Source: Amycolatopsis keratiniphila subsp. keratiniphila (GTDB lineage Bacteria > Actinomycetota > Actinomycetes > Mycobacteriales > Pseudonocardiaceae). From it: 64,000 nt of DNA. Within the stretch, counting starts at the first letter, position 1. Every line of letters starts with the position of its first letter. A model generated the notes under the pieces. That model was not told the origin of the DNA. It did not search any database and saw only the letters and a program-made list of their open reading frames with translations. Location of the stretch: contig NZ_LQMT02000034.1 in NCBI RefSeq assembly GCF_001620365.2, forward strand, positions 124,001-188,000, given 5' to 3'. The position numbers were made by a program, and so were the translations under genes. Positions 1 to 19,841 of this stretch are shown one piece after another.

Positions 1-11146
<11,146 letters not shown>

Positions 11147-11436
11147 CTTCCCCAGTCTTTCGGAACGAATTGGCGAAAATGCGCCCCAGGCGTACTCGCA
11201 CGGCTCCCGAATTTCGAGGCTACTGGCGCCCGAGGGGCCGGAATCACCCCAACGTCACCCCCAAAGCACCCCTAGGGCGCCGCTGAAGCGCCCCTACAAG
11301 ACCGATCCGCAGGACCTCTACCAGCGCATTTGCCATACCGGGCCGCCACGTCGCCGGGCGGCGAACCATTTCTCCGTCTCGCCGCTTGTGGCAGGATCAC
11401 CGGCTGAAGTCTTCGCGCCAATCCAGGGGAGAAATC
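11147..11436. promoter_or_regulatory. Divergent intergenic region, PKS / SDR
   Basis: A 290-nt gap between the PKS start (leftward) and the SDR start (rightward), so it must hold the promoter of the PKS transcript unless that gene is internal to a longer unit. I see a good SD for the SDR (AGGGGAG, 11424-11430) but no convincing -35/-10 pair or long palindrome. Confidence 0.4.
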
Positions 11437-12246
11437 ATGCGGGAATTGCCGGGAAGAATTGCCGCCGTCACCGGCGCGGCGAGCGGCATCGGGCGGGCAC
11501 TGGCCGTCGAGTTCGCGGCACAAGGGATGCACGTGGCGATCGCGGACGTCGACACCGACGGTCTCGGCGGCACCGCCGACGCGGTGCGCGCCCACGGCGG
11601 ACGAGCGCTGGCCGTGCCCACCGACGTCCGCGACGCCGCGGCCGTGGAGCGGTTCGCCGAGGCGGTGGTGACCGAATTCGGCGCGGTGCACGTGGTCTGC
11701 AACAACGCGGGCGTTTCGCGGATGGGCCTCTCCTGGGAAGTCCCGCTGGAGGACTGGAAGTGGGTGCTCGACGTCGCGTTCTGGGGTGTGGTGCACGGGA
11801 TCCGCTCCTTCACGCCCCGGCTGCTCGCCCACGGCGAGCCCGGCCACCTGATCAACACCTCCTCGGTCGGCGGCCTGGCCCAGGTGCCCTACATCGCCCC
11901 CTACACGGCGGCCAAGCACGCTGTCGTCGGGCTGACGAGGTCGCTCCGGGCCGAGCTCGACGGCACCCCGATCGGGGTGAGCCTGCTGTGCCCCGGCCCG
12001 GTGGTGAGCAATATGGACCCGAACACCCCGCGGCCGGGCGAGGTCGAGCACCTCGCCGACGGCCCGGCCGCGCTGGCCGAGCACGCGCGCGCGTCGCATC
12101 ACCAGGGCATGCCCGCCGAACAGGTGGCACGGATGACCGTCACGGCCATCCGAGAGGACCAGTTCTACGTGCTGCCCAACCTCGCGGACTTCCTCCCAGC
12201 GCTCGAAAAGGACTTCCGAGAGCAGCTCTCCGCCCCGACGCGCTAG
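11437..12246 (+). CDS. SDR family oxidoreductase
   Basis: A 269-aa classical short-chain dehydrogenase/reductase acting on an unknown alcohol or ketone with NAD(P)(H). The glycine-rich cofactor motif TGAASGIG is near residue 10, NNAG near residue 90, the catalytic Ser in NTSSVGG and the YTAAK active site near residue 155. I chose ATG 11437 because AGGGGAG precedes it by 6 nt; an in-frame ATG 51 nt upstream lacks an SD. It is divergent from the PKS, so it could be a tailoring enzyme, but nothing in the sequence proves a link. A stand-alone housekeeping-type SDR is equally likely. Confidence 0.9.
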   Translation: MRELPGRIAAVTGAASGIGRALAVEFAAQGMHVAIADVDTDGLGGTADAVRAHGGRALAVPTDVRDAAAVERFAEAVVTEFGAVHVVCNNAGVSRMGLSWEVPLEDWKWVLDVAFWGVVHGIRSFTPRLLAHGEPGHLINTSSVGGLAQVPYIAPYTAAKHAVVGLTRSLRAELDGTPIGVSLLCPGPVVSNMDPNTPRPGEVEHLADGPAALAEHARASHHQGMPAEQVARMTVTAIREDQFYVLPNLADFLPALEKDFREQLSAPTR

Positions 12247-12323
12247 GGCAAAAAACCCCTCTTGACCAGGGTCGCGAGGCGAGACGATGCTGGGAGTCTT
12301 GTCTGCTTTTCCGGAGGGGAACA

Positions 12324-14264
12324 ATGCGACGACTCTTCGTACTTCTCTGCGCCCTTTTCCTGCTCGCGACGGCCGTCCCCGCGGCGGCCGATACGCCGTC
12401 CGATCCGGTTCCCGGCGAAAGACCCCCGCTGGGGATCACCTGGGCGACCGGGGATCCCTACTGCGTCTACCAATGGGGCGAGAACGCCGTGAAGGCCGCG
12501 GCGGACCAGCTGGTCAGCTCGGGGCTGCGTGACGCCGGATACGAGTACGTCATGCTCGGCGACTGCTGGCAGGCGGCCCAGCGCGACGCCGACGGCAAGC
12601 TCACCGCCCGCGCCAGTTTCCCGTCGGGTATCCCGGCGCTGGTGGACTACGTGCACTCGCGCGGGCTCAAGATCGGGTTCTACAGCGGCACGGGGGCGAC
12701 GACCTGCAGCCGCCAGGCGGCGGGCTCGCTCGATCACGAAGACCTCGACGCCCGGACCTTCGCCGACTGGGGAGCGGATTACCTGCGCTACGACACTTGT
12801 CACAGCGTCAACGGTGACGCGCCGGCGCGGGTGAAGAAGATGGCGGACGCGCTCAAGCGCACCGGCCGTCCGATCACCCTCGAAATCGACGACTACGACC
12901 GCGAGCAGAAGCCGTGGCTGTGGGCGCGGGCGGCGGGCGCACAGGTCTGGCGCACCTACAAGAACTCGACCAACAACTTCGGCTACTCGGCGAACAGTCT
13001 CGACAAGCAGTACGGGCTCGAGGGCTACCAGGGCCCGGGCGGCTGGAACATGCCGGGCCCGTTCACCTTCAGCTATCTCGACACCGCCGAGCGCCAGGCC
13101 AAACTCGGGTTGTGGGCGGTGCTCAACGCGCCGCTGGTCGCCGACATGGCGCTGACGGCCGACACCACGCTCCCGGCCGCCGAGATGAGCAACCGCGACA
13201 TCATCGCCGTCCAGCAGGACTGGGCGGGTGTCGCCGGGCGCAAGGTCCGCGACACCGGCTGGACCGAGGTGTGGACGAAACCGATGTCCGACGGCTCGGC
13301 CGTCCTGGTGCTGTTCAACCGCGGCGAACTGGCCGCACCGATCACCACCTCCGTGGCCGACGCCGGACTCCCGGCCGCGGCAGGGTATCGGGTGCGCGAC
13401 CTGTGGACGGGTGACGAGACCGTGACGACCGGCGCGCTCGGCGGCACCGTCGGGCGGCACGCCGCCACCGTGCTGCGGGTGTGGCCGACGAACGTGGCTG
13501 CCGCACCGCGGACGTCGCTGACCGTCGACCTGCCCGACTCCGTGCCGCCGTCCCAGCCGGTGACCACCACGGTCAGGTTCACCAACTCCGGCTCGACCCC
13601 GGTCACCGGAGCCCACCTGCGCCTGACCGCGCCCGCGCAGTGGCAGTTCGACGGCCCGGCCGAAGCGACCACCGGGACCGTCGAGCCGGGTGCCACCTGG
13701 GAGACCGCGGTGACGCTGCACCCGGTTTCGACCGCCACCGAGCCGTTCAAGATGCCGGCCACGGTGACGTACACGACCGCGCACGGCCCGCGGACCGTGA
13801 CCGCGTCGGCCGAGTCGCCGCTCATGCTCGCGCCGAATCCGCCGTACAGCAACGGATTGCTGAGCACCCAACCGTGGATCTCCACGGAGAACGGCCTCGG
13901 CCCGGTCGAGCGGGACAGCGTCGACAACGGCCACCCGTTCACGATCAACGGCAAGGTCGAAACGCGCGGCGGGCTGGGCGCGCACGCGCCGTCGGTCGTG
14001 CGGTACCACCTCGGCGGCAAGTGCAAGCAGTTCACCGCGACCGTGGGGATCGACGACCGCGGCCCGAACGGGACCCTCGGGTTCCGGGTGCTCGGGGACG
14101 GCGTCGAACTGGAGGCCACGGGGGACATGCGGCACGGGGACGCCGCGCAGCGTCTGGTCGTGCCGCTGACGGGCGTGCAGGTGCTCGCGCTCGCCGTGGA
14201 CGACGCAGGCGACGGTTCCGCCGATGACTGGGGTGACTGGGTGCAGCCGTACATCAGCTGCTGA
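12324..14264 (+). CDS. Secreted GH27-like (alpha-galactosidase family) protein with NEW3 and NPCBM domains, active site altered
   Basis: 646 aa with a Sec signal peptide (MRRLF...AVPAAADT). Residues about 35-390 follow the GH27 barrel: YEYVMLGDCW, YLRYDTC (nucleophile Asp position kept), VWRTYKN and GPGGWNMPG. Then comes a beta-sandwich NEW3-like domain (about 400-500) and a C-terminal NPCBM-type carbohydrate-binding domain (about 520-646). GH27 enzymes normally carry an acid/base Asp in the W-R-x-x-x-D segment; here that place is Asn. The usual WNDPD reads WNMPG and LDDCW reads LGDCW. So it is either a divergent specificity or a non-hydrolytic relative. The start is supported by GGAGGGG just upstream. 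No partner genes identify the substrate. Confidence 0.85.
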   Translation: MRRLFVLLCALFLLATAVPAAADTPSDPVPGERPPLGITWATGDPYCVYQWGENAVKAAADQLVSSGLRDAGYEYVMLGDCWQAAQRDADGKLTARASFPSGIPALVDYVHSRGLKIGFYSGTGATTCSRQAAGSLDHEDLDARTFADWGADYLRYDTCHSVNGDAPARVKKMADALKRTGRPITLEIDDYDREQKPWLWARAAGAQVWRTYKNSTNNFGYSANSLDKQYGLEGYQGPGGWNMPGPFTFSYLDTAERQAKLGLWAVLNAPLVADMALTADTTLPAAEMSNRDIIAVQQDWAGVAGRKVRDTGWTEVWTKPMSDGSAVLVLFNRGELAAPITTSVADAGLPAAAGYRVRDLWTGDETVTTGALGGTVGRHAATVLRVWPTNVAAAPRTSLTVDLPDSVPPSQPVTTTVRFTNSGSTPVTGAHLRLTAPAQWQFDGPAEATTGTVEPGATWETAVTLHPVSTATEPFKMPATVTYTTAHGPRTVTASAESPLMLAPNPPYSNGLLSTQPWISTENGLGPVERDSVDNGHPFTINGKVETRGGLGAHAPSVVRYHLGGKCKQFTATVGIDDRGPNGTLGFRVLGDGVELEATGDMRHGDAAQRLVVPLTGVQVLALAVDDAGDGSADDWGDWVQPYISC

Positions 14265-14333
14265 CCGCAGTCGTGAGTGGCGTTTCGGGTTCTCTTGAGC
14301 AGTAAGTCAAACGTGTCGTGATCGGTGGTGGGT

Positions 14334-14376
14334 GAAGGCTCCCTTCGCCGCGTCTAAAGCGGTGAAGGGAGCCTTC
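14334..14376. terminator. Hairpin, GAAGGCTCCCTTC arms (family B)
   Basis: Thirteen-nt perfect arms (14334-14346 and 14364-14376) extended by GCCG/CGGT-type pairing around a short loop. It is placed after the stop of the GH27-like gene, so a terminator role is plausible. The same GTGAAGG...CCTTCAC style recurs at 30649-30695 and 48324-48370. Confidence 0.6.
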
Positions 14377-14422
14377 GCCCCGGCCACTCGCCCGCGCAGG
14401 CCACCTCGCCACCGGCGCCCGT

Positions 14423-14475
14423 GTCGCGAAAGCCACTTTCGCGACGCCTGATGTCCCGAAAGTGGCTTTCGCGAC
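14423..14475. repeat. Family A double hairpin, locus 1
   Basis: Two 23-nt hairpins (14423-14445 and 14453-14475) separated by 7 nt. Each has 10-nt arms of the type GTCGCGAAAG / CTTTCGCGAC around a 3-nt loop (CCA, then TGG); the second has one arm mismatch. The architecture is identical to 20315-20367 and 36924-36976. Confidence 0.85.
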
Positions 14476-14546
14476 ACGTTCGACAGGCGGAAGCCTGCGC
14501 CCTCTACGCCACGTTTTCCTTGCTCCTCAATAACCCGAAACGCCAC

Positions 14547-16313
14547 TCACGACCCGGGTGTCTGCCCCGGACGCAGAATGTCACCGCAGGACCGCAGATG
14601 CGCGACCGCGTTGACCGCGACGACCTTCTCCGTCTCGGTGGTGACGTACCTCCGCGCCTCGGCGAGCAGCGCGGGATCCCGCACGAGATCCTTGCGCACC
14701 CAGACCCCGACGTCACCGAACGCCGCCGGTCCACGCGGACTGCGGTAAAGCACCTCGTACTCCTGCTCGAACCGCGGATCCTGCGCGAAGCCGAGCGTGG
14801 TGTCCCACGTGCCGATGAGCGAAATCAGCTCCGGCCGGGCCTCGTCGAAGACGTAGCGGCGCTCTCCGGCGAAATCGGCGGTGCGGAGGAAGTCGGCGAT
14901 GACGCGGTCGGCGAGACCGGCGAGGTCGATCACCTGGAGCCTGCTGACCAGTGCCATCCCGCCGAGGTCGATCACGCCGACCTTCGCGGAATCGGGCAGC
15001 CTCAACAGATCCGCCACACCGTTGGTCACCCTGGCGTCGCGCTCGACGACGCTGCAGAACGGCGTTTTCGGTGTGTCACGGTAGTTCTTGCCCTGTGTGT
15101 AGAAGCCGTTGACCGACGACGCCGCCGCGATGACGAGCGTGATCGCCAGCAGGACGCGGCCGCGGATACGGGCCCGGCGAAGGGTTTCGACGATCACGAT
15201 CGAGCCGCCGAGCGTGCCGAGCGACCAGATCGGGGTGGCGAACCGGAGCTGCCCCATCCAGTCGGCCTGCAGGACGCAGAAGGCGATCACCGACAACGCG
15301 AACGGGACCAGCAGCGCGACCATCGCGGCGCGGAGCTTGGACGGCTTCTGCATCACCAGCGCGAGACAGACGACCGCCACCGCGACCAGCAACCAGCCCG
15401 CGTACTGGAGGACCGTCCCGGCCTTGGCGATGTCGCCGATGGCCGGGAGCGGCTGCGCCTTGGCGACCGCGGTGTTGGGCAGCAGGCGCCCGTACTCGAT
15501 CCAGCGGAAGAGCAGGTAGCCGCCGAAGGGGACGACGAACCCGGCCGCCGACAGCAGTACCGCGCGGATGCCGGCGGGCACACCGCCGCGGCGGGTGAAC
15601 AGCGCGACCACGATCGGGAACGCGGCCGCGTAGATGACCCCGTCCGGACGGCTCAGCCCGGCGAGGGCGGCGAGCGCTCCGGCCGGCACGGCGATCTTCG
15701 CGGTCAGGAGTGTGCCGGAGTCGACGCCGCACAGGATGACCACGGCGAGCGCGGTGGCCGTGAGCGCGTAGACGGAGTTCTCCAGACCGGAGAAACACCA
15801 GATGACGAACGAGGGGTTGGCCGCGAGCGCCGCACCGGCGATCAGCGTGACCAGGGCGGGCCGCGCTGTCACGCGCTTCGCCGCGACGTACACCAGCACC
15901 AGGATGGCCGCGCAGCAGAGCAGCGCCAGCCCCTTGGGGAACAGGACGTAATCGGGGATGCCGAAGATCGTGCCGCTGTCGAACAGGCCGAGCAGTTTGC
16001 CGAGTGCCAGCAGCACCATCCAGACCGGGTTCGAGAAGCCCTCGACGGGTTCCACCCCCGGCTGCAGCACCGGCCCGAAACCGTCGGCGAGGTTCCGGGA
16101 ATACGCGAAAGTGATGGCCGCGTCGTCGATCATCCAGTTTCCGTAGAAACTCGCGTGGACGGCGATCAACACCGTGCCGACGACGACCGCGGCGAATGCT
16201 CCCGCGGACGACGGGAAACTCCGGCGTGAGGACGCCGCGCCACCGGGTCTCCGCCGATTTCCGTCGTGGCCGGGCTCCGCCATCGTCGGCGGGCCGGCCA
16301 GTTTCACACTGTT
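14547..16313 (-). CDS. Polytopic GT-C glycosyltransferase, AftB-like
   Basis: About 588 aa and strongly hydrophobic, with roughly ten membrane segments between residues 30 and 400 and a soluble C-terminal domain. The first extracytoplasmic loop carries the acidic DDA.ITFAYSRNLADGFGP stretch followed by PVEGFSNPVWM. This pattern is typical of AftB-type arabinofuranosyltransferases, which add terminal arabinose to cell-wall arabinan from a decaprenyl-phosphate donor. That supports an arabinogalactan-containing host. The start is uncertain: I prefer GTG 16313, with GGGGG 8 nt upstream; ATG 16283 is the alternative. The stop lies inside the repeat arm 14532-14553. The exact sugar and linkage are inferred only at family level. 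Confidence 0.75.
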   Translation of the reverse strand, partial: NSVKLAGPPTMAEPGHDGNRRRPGGAASSRRSFPSSAGAFAAVVVGTVLIAVHASFYGNWMIDDAAITFAYSRNLADGFGPVLQPGVEPVEGFSNPVWMVLLALGKLLGLFDSGTIFGIPDYVLFPKGLALLCCAAILVLVYVAAKRVTARPALVTLIAGAALAANPSFVIWCFSGLENSVYALTATALAVVILCGVDSGTLLTAKIAVPAGALAALAGLSRPDGVIYAAAFPIVVALFTRRGGVPAGIRAVLLSAAGFVVPFGGYLLFRWIEYGRLLPNTAVAKAQPLPAIGDIAKAGTVLQYAGWLLVAVAVVCLALVMQKPSKLRAAMVALLVPFALSVIAFCVLQADWMGQLRFATPIWSLGTLGGSIVIVETLRRARIRGRVLLAITLVIAAASSVNGFYTQGKNYRDTPKTPFCSVVERDARVTNGVADLLRLPDSAKVGVIDLGGMALVSRLQVIDLAGLADRVIADFLRTADFAGERRYVFDEARPELISLIGTWDTTLGFAQDPRFEQEYEVLYRSPRGPAAFGDVGVWVRKDLVRDPALLAEARRYVTTETEKVVAVNAVAHLRSCGDILRPGQTPGS

Positions 16314-16536
16314 CACTCGAAGTACCCCCAATTGTCCCGGTTCGATAAGTCGGCGGCAGCACACCGATTGCCCGAGAAACACCATCGTCACTCAACAGAT
16401 GATCCGACCGGCAGAAGCCGCGCCCGAAGATCATCACCCCGGATGGGGATACTACAGCACGGAAAAATGATCTTCGATTCCGGAAGACGGAACTCGTGAA
16501 TTCATTTCGGTCGGACGCAGACGGATAATGGGAAAA

Positions 16537-17505
16537 TCACCGAACCGCGTCGCGCCGGAAGGTGGCACGATAGTCCCTGGGCCGCCGCCCCGTGTGCTTC
16601 GCGAAAAGAGCGGCGAACGTCCCCGGGTCGCGGTAGCCGACGGCGGCACCGATCCCGGCGACCGTCCGGTCCGTCGTCTCCAGGAGGTGGCGGGCGCGCC
16701 GGACCCGGGAGGAATGCAGGTATTCGAGCGGGCTTTGCCCGGCTTCCGCCGCGAAGCGCCGCAGCAGCGTCCGGGTGCTGACGTTGAACCGCTCGGCCAG
16801 GGCGGCGAGGTCGTATCGGGCGGCCAGGTTCTGGTCGAGCCAGCGCATGACCGGGCGGGCGAACCCGTTGCCCGGCCTTGGAAGCAGCCGCGCGTCGACA
16901 TAAGGCGTCTGCGAGGACCGCGCGTCGTCGACCAGCGCCACCCGCGCCGTCGTCCGCGCCACCCGGTCGCCGCTGTGTTCCCGGATCAGTCCGAGCGCGA
17001 AGTCGTACATGGCGCTGAAGGCCGCCGTCGTCGTCACTCCCCTGTCGGTGACGACGAGATGCTCAGGCTGGACCAGGGCTTCAGGACGACGTCGAGCCAG
17101 CTCGTCCGCGAAGAGCCATGCGGTGGTGGCGCGGCGATGGTCGAGCAGCCCGGCCTCGGCGAGCAGGAACGCGCCGACACAGACGGAGACGACGACGTTA
17201 CCCACGGCAGCGTGCGACCGGATCGCCTCGATCTCCCCCGCGAGGTTCGCCAGCTTCGTGTCGATGTCCTGGCCAGGCGTGTACTCGAATCCCGGCACGA
17301 CGAGGACGTCGACCTCGCGCAGCGGCGAGACGGTCAACGTGACACCGCCCGACGCGACGACCCGGCGGCGGGGCGAGACGACGGAGACCTCGTACCCGGC
17401 CTGGTCCGGGCCGGCGACGTACGTGGCCATGGTGAGCAGGTCGGGAACACCGAAGACTTCGGACGCGAAGCAGCCCGGGTACGCCAGGACACCGACTCGC
17501 AACAC
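16537..17505 (-). CDS. GlxA/FtrA-type AraC family regulator with DJ-1/PfpI domain
   Basis: A 322-aa regulator. Residues about 3-170 form a DJ-1/PfpI (class I glutamine amidotransferase-like) sensor domain with the nucleophile-elbow sequence SVCVGAFLLAEAG. Residues about 220-315 form an AraC-type double helix-turn-helix (LAERFNVSTRTLLRRF, then GYRDPGTFAALFAKHTGRRPRDYR). It is divergently transcribed from the dienelactone hydrolase with only 72 nt between the starts. By the usual logic of such pairs it probably controls that gene and itself. The ligand is unknown. Confidence 0.92.
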   Translation of the reverse strand: MLRVGVLAYPGCFASEVFGVPDLLTMATYVAGPDQAGYEVSVVSPRRRVVASGGVTLTVSPLREVDVLVVPGFEYTPGQDIDTKLANLAGEIEAIRSHAAVGNVVVSVCVGAFLLAEAGLLDHRRATTAWLFADELARRRPEALVQPEHLVVTDRGVTTTAAFSAMYDFALGLIREHSGDRVARTTARVALVDDARSSQTPYVDARLLPRPGNGFARPVMRWLDQNLAARYDLAALAERFNVSTRTLLRRFAAEAGQSPLEYLHSSRVRRARHLLETTDRTVAGIGAAVGYRDPGTFAALFAKHTGRRPRDYRATFRRDAVR

Positions 17506-17577
17506 GTGGCGAGATTACCCCGATATCCGGCGATCCGGCCCATTCCGCCGACGGCCGCGCTGGTCGAGGCTGCTGCC

Positions 17578-18381
17578 ATGCGCGAACAACCGAACGATGC
17601 GATCACCGATTTCTCCCGCCGCTCGCTGGAGGTGGACGGCGTGACGAAGACGGTTCACGTCGCGGGCTCCGGCTCCGGCGTGGTGCTGATGCCGGAAATG
17701 CCCGGCATCAGTCCCGACGTCCTCCGGTTCGCGCGGTGGGTGCGAGACGCCGGGTTCACCGTCTACGTTCCCTCGCTCTTCGGGGTCGACGGTGCCTATC
17801 CCACCGCCGAGGCAGGTGAGGCAGTGGTCCGCCGAGCCTGCGTCAGCGCCGAATTCCGGGCGTTCGTCGGTGGCGGCACCAGCCCCGTCACGCGGTGGCT
17901 GCGGGGACTCGCCCGGATCGCCCACGCGGAATGCGGCGGTCCCGGGGTCGGCGCGATCGGTCTGTGCTTCACCGGCAACTTCGCCCTCACGATGGCACTC
18001 GAACCCGCCGTGATCGCCCCTGTCGTCAACCATCCGTCCCTGCCGCTGGACGACCCGGGCGGCCTCGAACTCGGCGACGAGGACGCGGCCGCGCTGCGGG
18101 ACCGGATCTCGCGCGACGGCCTGAAGGTGCTCGCCTACCGCTTCGAAGGCGACCGCTGGTGCACCGGACAGCGGTTCGCCGCTTACCAGGCGCTACTCGG
18201 CGACGCCTTCGACGGGCGTGTTCTGCCGGACACCGCCGCGAACACCGATCCGCCGCCGTTCTTCCGTGACGTGGTCGGCACACCGCACAGCGTCGTGACC
18301 GCCCATCTCGTCGACGCCGAAGGCCATCCGACGCTGCGGGCCAGGGACGAGATCCTCGCATTCCTCGCCGAGCGCCTGTAG
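17578..18381 (+). CDS. Dienelactone hydrolase family protein
   Basis: A 267-aa alpha/beta hydrolase of the DLH family, expected to open a lactone or ester through a Cys-Asp-His triad. The nucleophile elbow is GLCFTG (about residue 127) and the His lies in DAEGHP near the C-terminus. I chose ATG 17578, immediately after the divergent spacer; longer upstream frames would run through the regulator. The next gene starts 13 nt later behind a strong SD, so the two are probably cotranscribed. The substrate is unknown. Confidence 0.9.
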   Translation: MREQPNDAITDFSRRSLEVDGVTKTVHVAGSGSGVVLMPEMPGISPDVLRFARWVRDAGFTVYVPSLFGVDGAYPTAEAGEAVVRRACVSAEFRAFVGGGTSPVTRWLRGLARIAHAECGGPGVGAIGLCFTGNFALTMALEPAVIAPVVNHPSLPLDDPGGLELGDEDAAALRDRISRDGLKVLAYRFEGDRWCTGQRFAAYQALLGDAFDGRVLPDTAANTDPPPFFRDVVGTPHSVVTAHLVDAEGHPTLRARDEILAFLAERL

Positions 18382-18394
18382 AAAGGAGAACGAC

Positions 18395-18886
18395 ATGCGC
18401 CGAGCCGACGTCTCCGACCACAGTGCGATCGTCGACCGCGTCCAGCGGTGGTGGGGCGACTCGCGCACTCCCGCCGAGGCCCGCGAACTCTCCCTGCTGC
18501 TGCCCAAGCTGTTCCTCCAGTTCTTCTCCGGTACGAGCCTGGTCCTGGAAGACGAAACCGGTATCAGGGCGTTTCTCGTCGGCTTCCACGCCCCCGACAA
18601 CGACACCGAGGCCTACATCCACTTCGTCGGCGTGGACCCGGAACTCCGCGGACAGGGGACGGCGCGCCGGCTGTACACGGCCTTCTTCCAGCGCGCCGCC
18701 GAGGCTGGCCGCACGGAAGTCCGCGCGATCACCTCTCCGGCGAACACCGGATCCATCGCCTTCCACCGCGCCATGGGGTTCACGCTCGAAGCCGGCGACC
18801 GGATGATCGACGGTCTTCCCGTGCACGGCGACTACGACGGCCCCGGCCAGCACCGGGTGTGCTTCTTCCGGAAGCTCACGCCCTAG
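18395..18886 (+). CDS. GNAT family N-acetyltransferase
   Basis: A 163-aa acetyl-CoA-dependent acyltransferase. The acetyl-CoA binding motif appears as VDPELRGQGTARRLY (about residues 72-87), followed by SPANTGSIAFHRAMGF, the usual C-terminal GNAT signature. A strong SD (AAAGGAG) precedes ATG 18395 and the gene follows the hydrolase by 13 nt. It ends tail-to-tail with the endonuclease: both stop codons (TAG on each strand) share the palindrome CTAG at 18883-18886. Its acceptor substrate cannot be read from the sequence. Confidence 0.92.
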   Translation: MRRADVSDHSAIVDRVQRWWGDSRTPAEARELSLLLPKLFLQFFSGTSLVLEDETGIRAFLVGFHAPDNDTEAYIHFVGVDPELRGQGTARRLYTAFFQRAAEAGRTEVRAITSPANTGSIAFHRAMGFTLEAGDRMIDGLPVHGDYDGPGQHRVCFFRKLTP

Positions 18887-19662
18887 CCGTAGATGGAGGC
18901 CGCCCATTCCGGGTGGTCGATGAACGGGTTGCGGTTGTGCTGGAACTGGTCGTGGATGACCTGGTTCCGGCGCTGCTCGGTGGCGTCGGGCGGGTCCTGG
19001 GTGTTCCAGGTCAGCAGCACCGAGAGCCTGCCGATGTGGGGTTTGGAGCCGTTGCCGACGGCGTCGTTGGGTTCGAGATCGGGGAAGCCGTCGGTGCCGT
19101 CGTAGCGGACGGCCATGTACAGGATCATGCGCGCCACATCGCCCTTGACCGCGTCGCGCGGCTCGAAGGAGTCGTCATCGGTGAGGCTTCCTGGCGCTTC
19201 CTCGACCGGAGAGCCACCGGCGTCGAAATCCTTGTTCCCCCGGGTGCTGTTGACCGAAGCGTCCTCCGCGCGCAGGTGGTGCAGGTCGGTCCCCGGCCCG
19301 ACGGCCGTACCGAAGTCACCGTGCGACTTGGCCCAGACGTGTTCCCGGTTCCAGTCGTCGACTCCCCCGCCGTTGGCGGTCTTCGCCTGCGAACGACCGC
19401 TGTAGAGCAGCACGACGTTCGCCTTGTTGCCCGGATCCTCGTCGGTGGCCCTGATCCCGTCCCACACCTGTTCGTAGGTCAGTTTGGTGCTGGTACTGAT
19501 GATCTTGTGCAACGCGGCCTTGAGTTCGGGGCCGGTCTTGCCCAGCGCGTCCTGGTAGTAGTCGTCACCGGGCACGGGCCCCGCGAGCGCCGGTGGCGCG
19601 AACGCGAGCCCCGCCGCGGCGCCGAGCGCGAGGACGAACGGGATTCGGCGGGCCGGCTGCAT
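18883..19662 (-). CDS. Secreted endonuclease I family nuclease
   Basis: 259 aa with a Sec signal peptide (MQPARRIPFV...PALAGP). It carries the endonuclease I/NucM/Bsn signature WNREHVWAKSHG, DLHHLRAEDASVNSTRGNKDF and later DPPDATEQRRNQ...NRNPFIDHPE. The family cleaves extracellular DNA and/or RNA with a metal-dependent His-Asn active site; both residues are visible. I chose ATG 19662, with GGGGAGAGGAA upstream; an in-frame ATG 75 nt further up lacks such a site. Likely roles are nutrient scavenging or turnover of extracellular nucleic acid. Confidence 0.93.
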   Translation of the reverse strand: MQPARRIPFVLALGAAAGLAFAPPALAGPVPGDDYYQDALGKTGPELKAALHKIISTSTKLTYEQVWDGIRATDEDPGNKANVVLLYSGRSQAKTANGGGVDDWNREHVWAKSHGDFGTAVGPGTDLHHLRAEDASVNSTRGNKDFDAGGSPVEEAPGSLTDDDSFEPRDAVKGDVARMILYMAVRYDGTDGFPDLEPNDAVGNGSKPHIGRLSVLLTWNTQDPPDATEQRRNQVIHDQFQHNRNPFIDHPEWAASIYG

Positions 19663-19841
19663 GCACAGTTCCTCTCCCCAGAGGCGCAGGCGCGGGCCGT
19701 CGACCGCTCGACCACAACCCGGCAACGCACTAGTCATCTAGTTGGAAAAATACTGTCATGCCTGTCAATAGCCGACGGTGACAATCCACGGCCGGTCACG
19801 CGACAATCGTCGTCCTGATCGACGACTCACTGGAGGGCCGT

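Larger units (their letters stand above)
14270..14553. repeat. 284-bp element bounded by perfect 22-bp inverted repeats (family D)
   Basis: The left arm 14270-14291 (begins GTCGTGAGTGGCGTTTCGGG) is matched exactly by the reverse complement at 14532-14553. Between them lie a long hairpin (14334-14376) and a double hairpin (14423-14475). There is no reading frame that looks like a gene. It lies between the convergent GH27-like and GT-C genes. The right arm supplies the TGA stop and last codon of the GT-C gene. It resembles a non-autonomous repeat element or a bidirectional terminator; a transposase is not present. Confidence 0.75.

Noticed and set aside
14270..14553. CRISPR-like array because of repeated 20-24 nt units
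   Set aside because: Repeats are palindromic, occur in pairs with 7-nt spacing and do not alternate with unique 30-40 nt spacers. No cas genes are present in the window.
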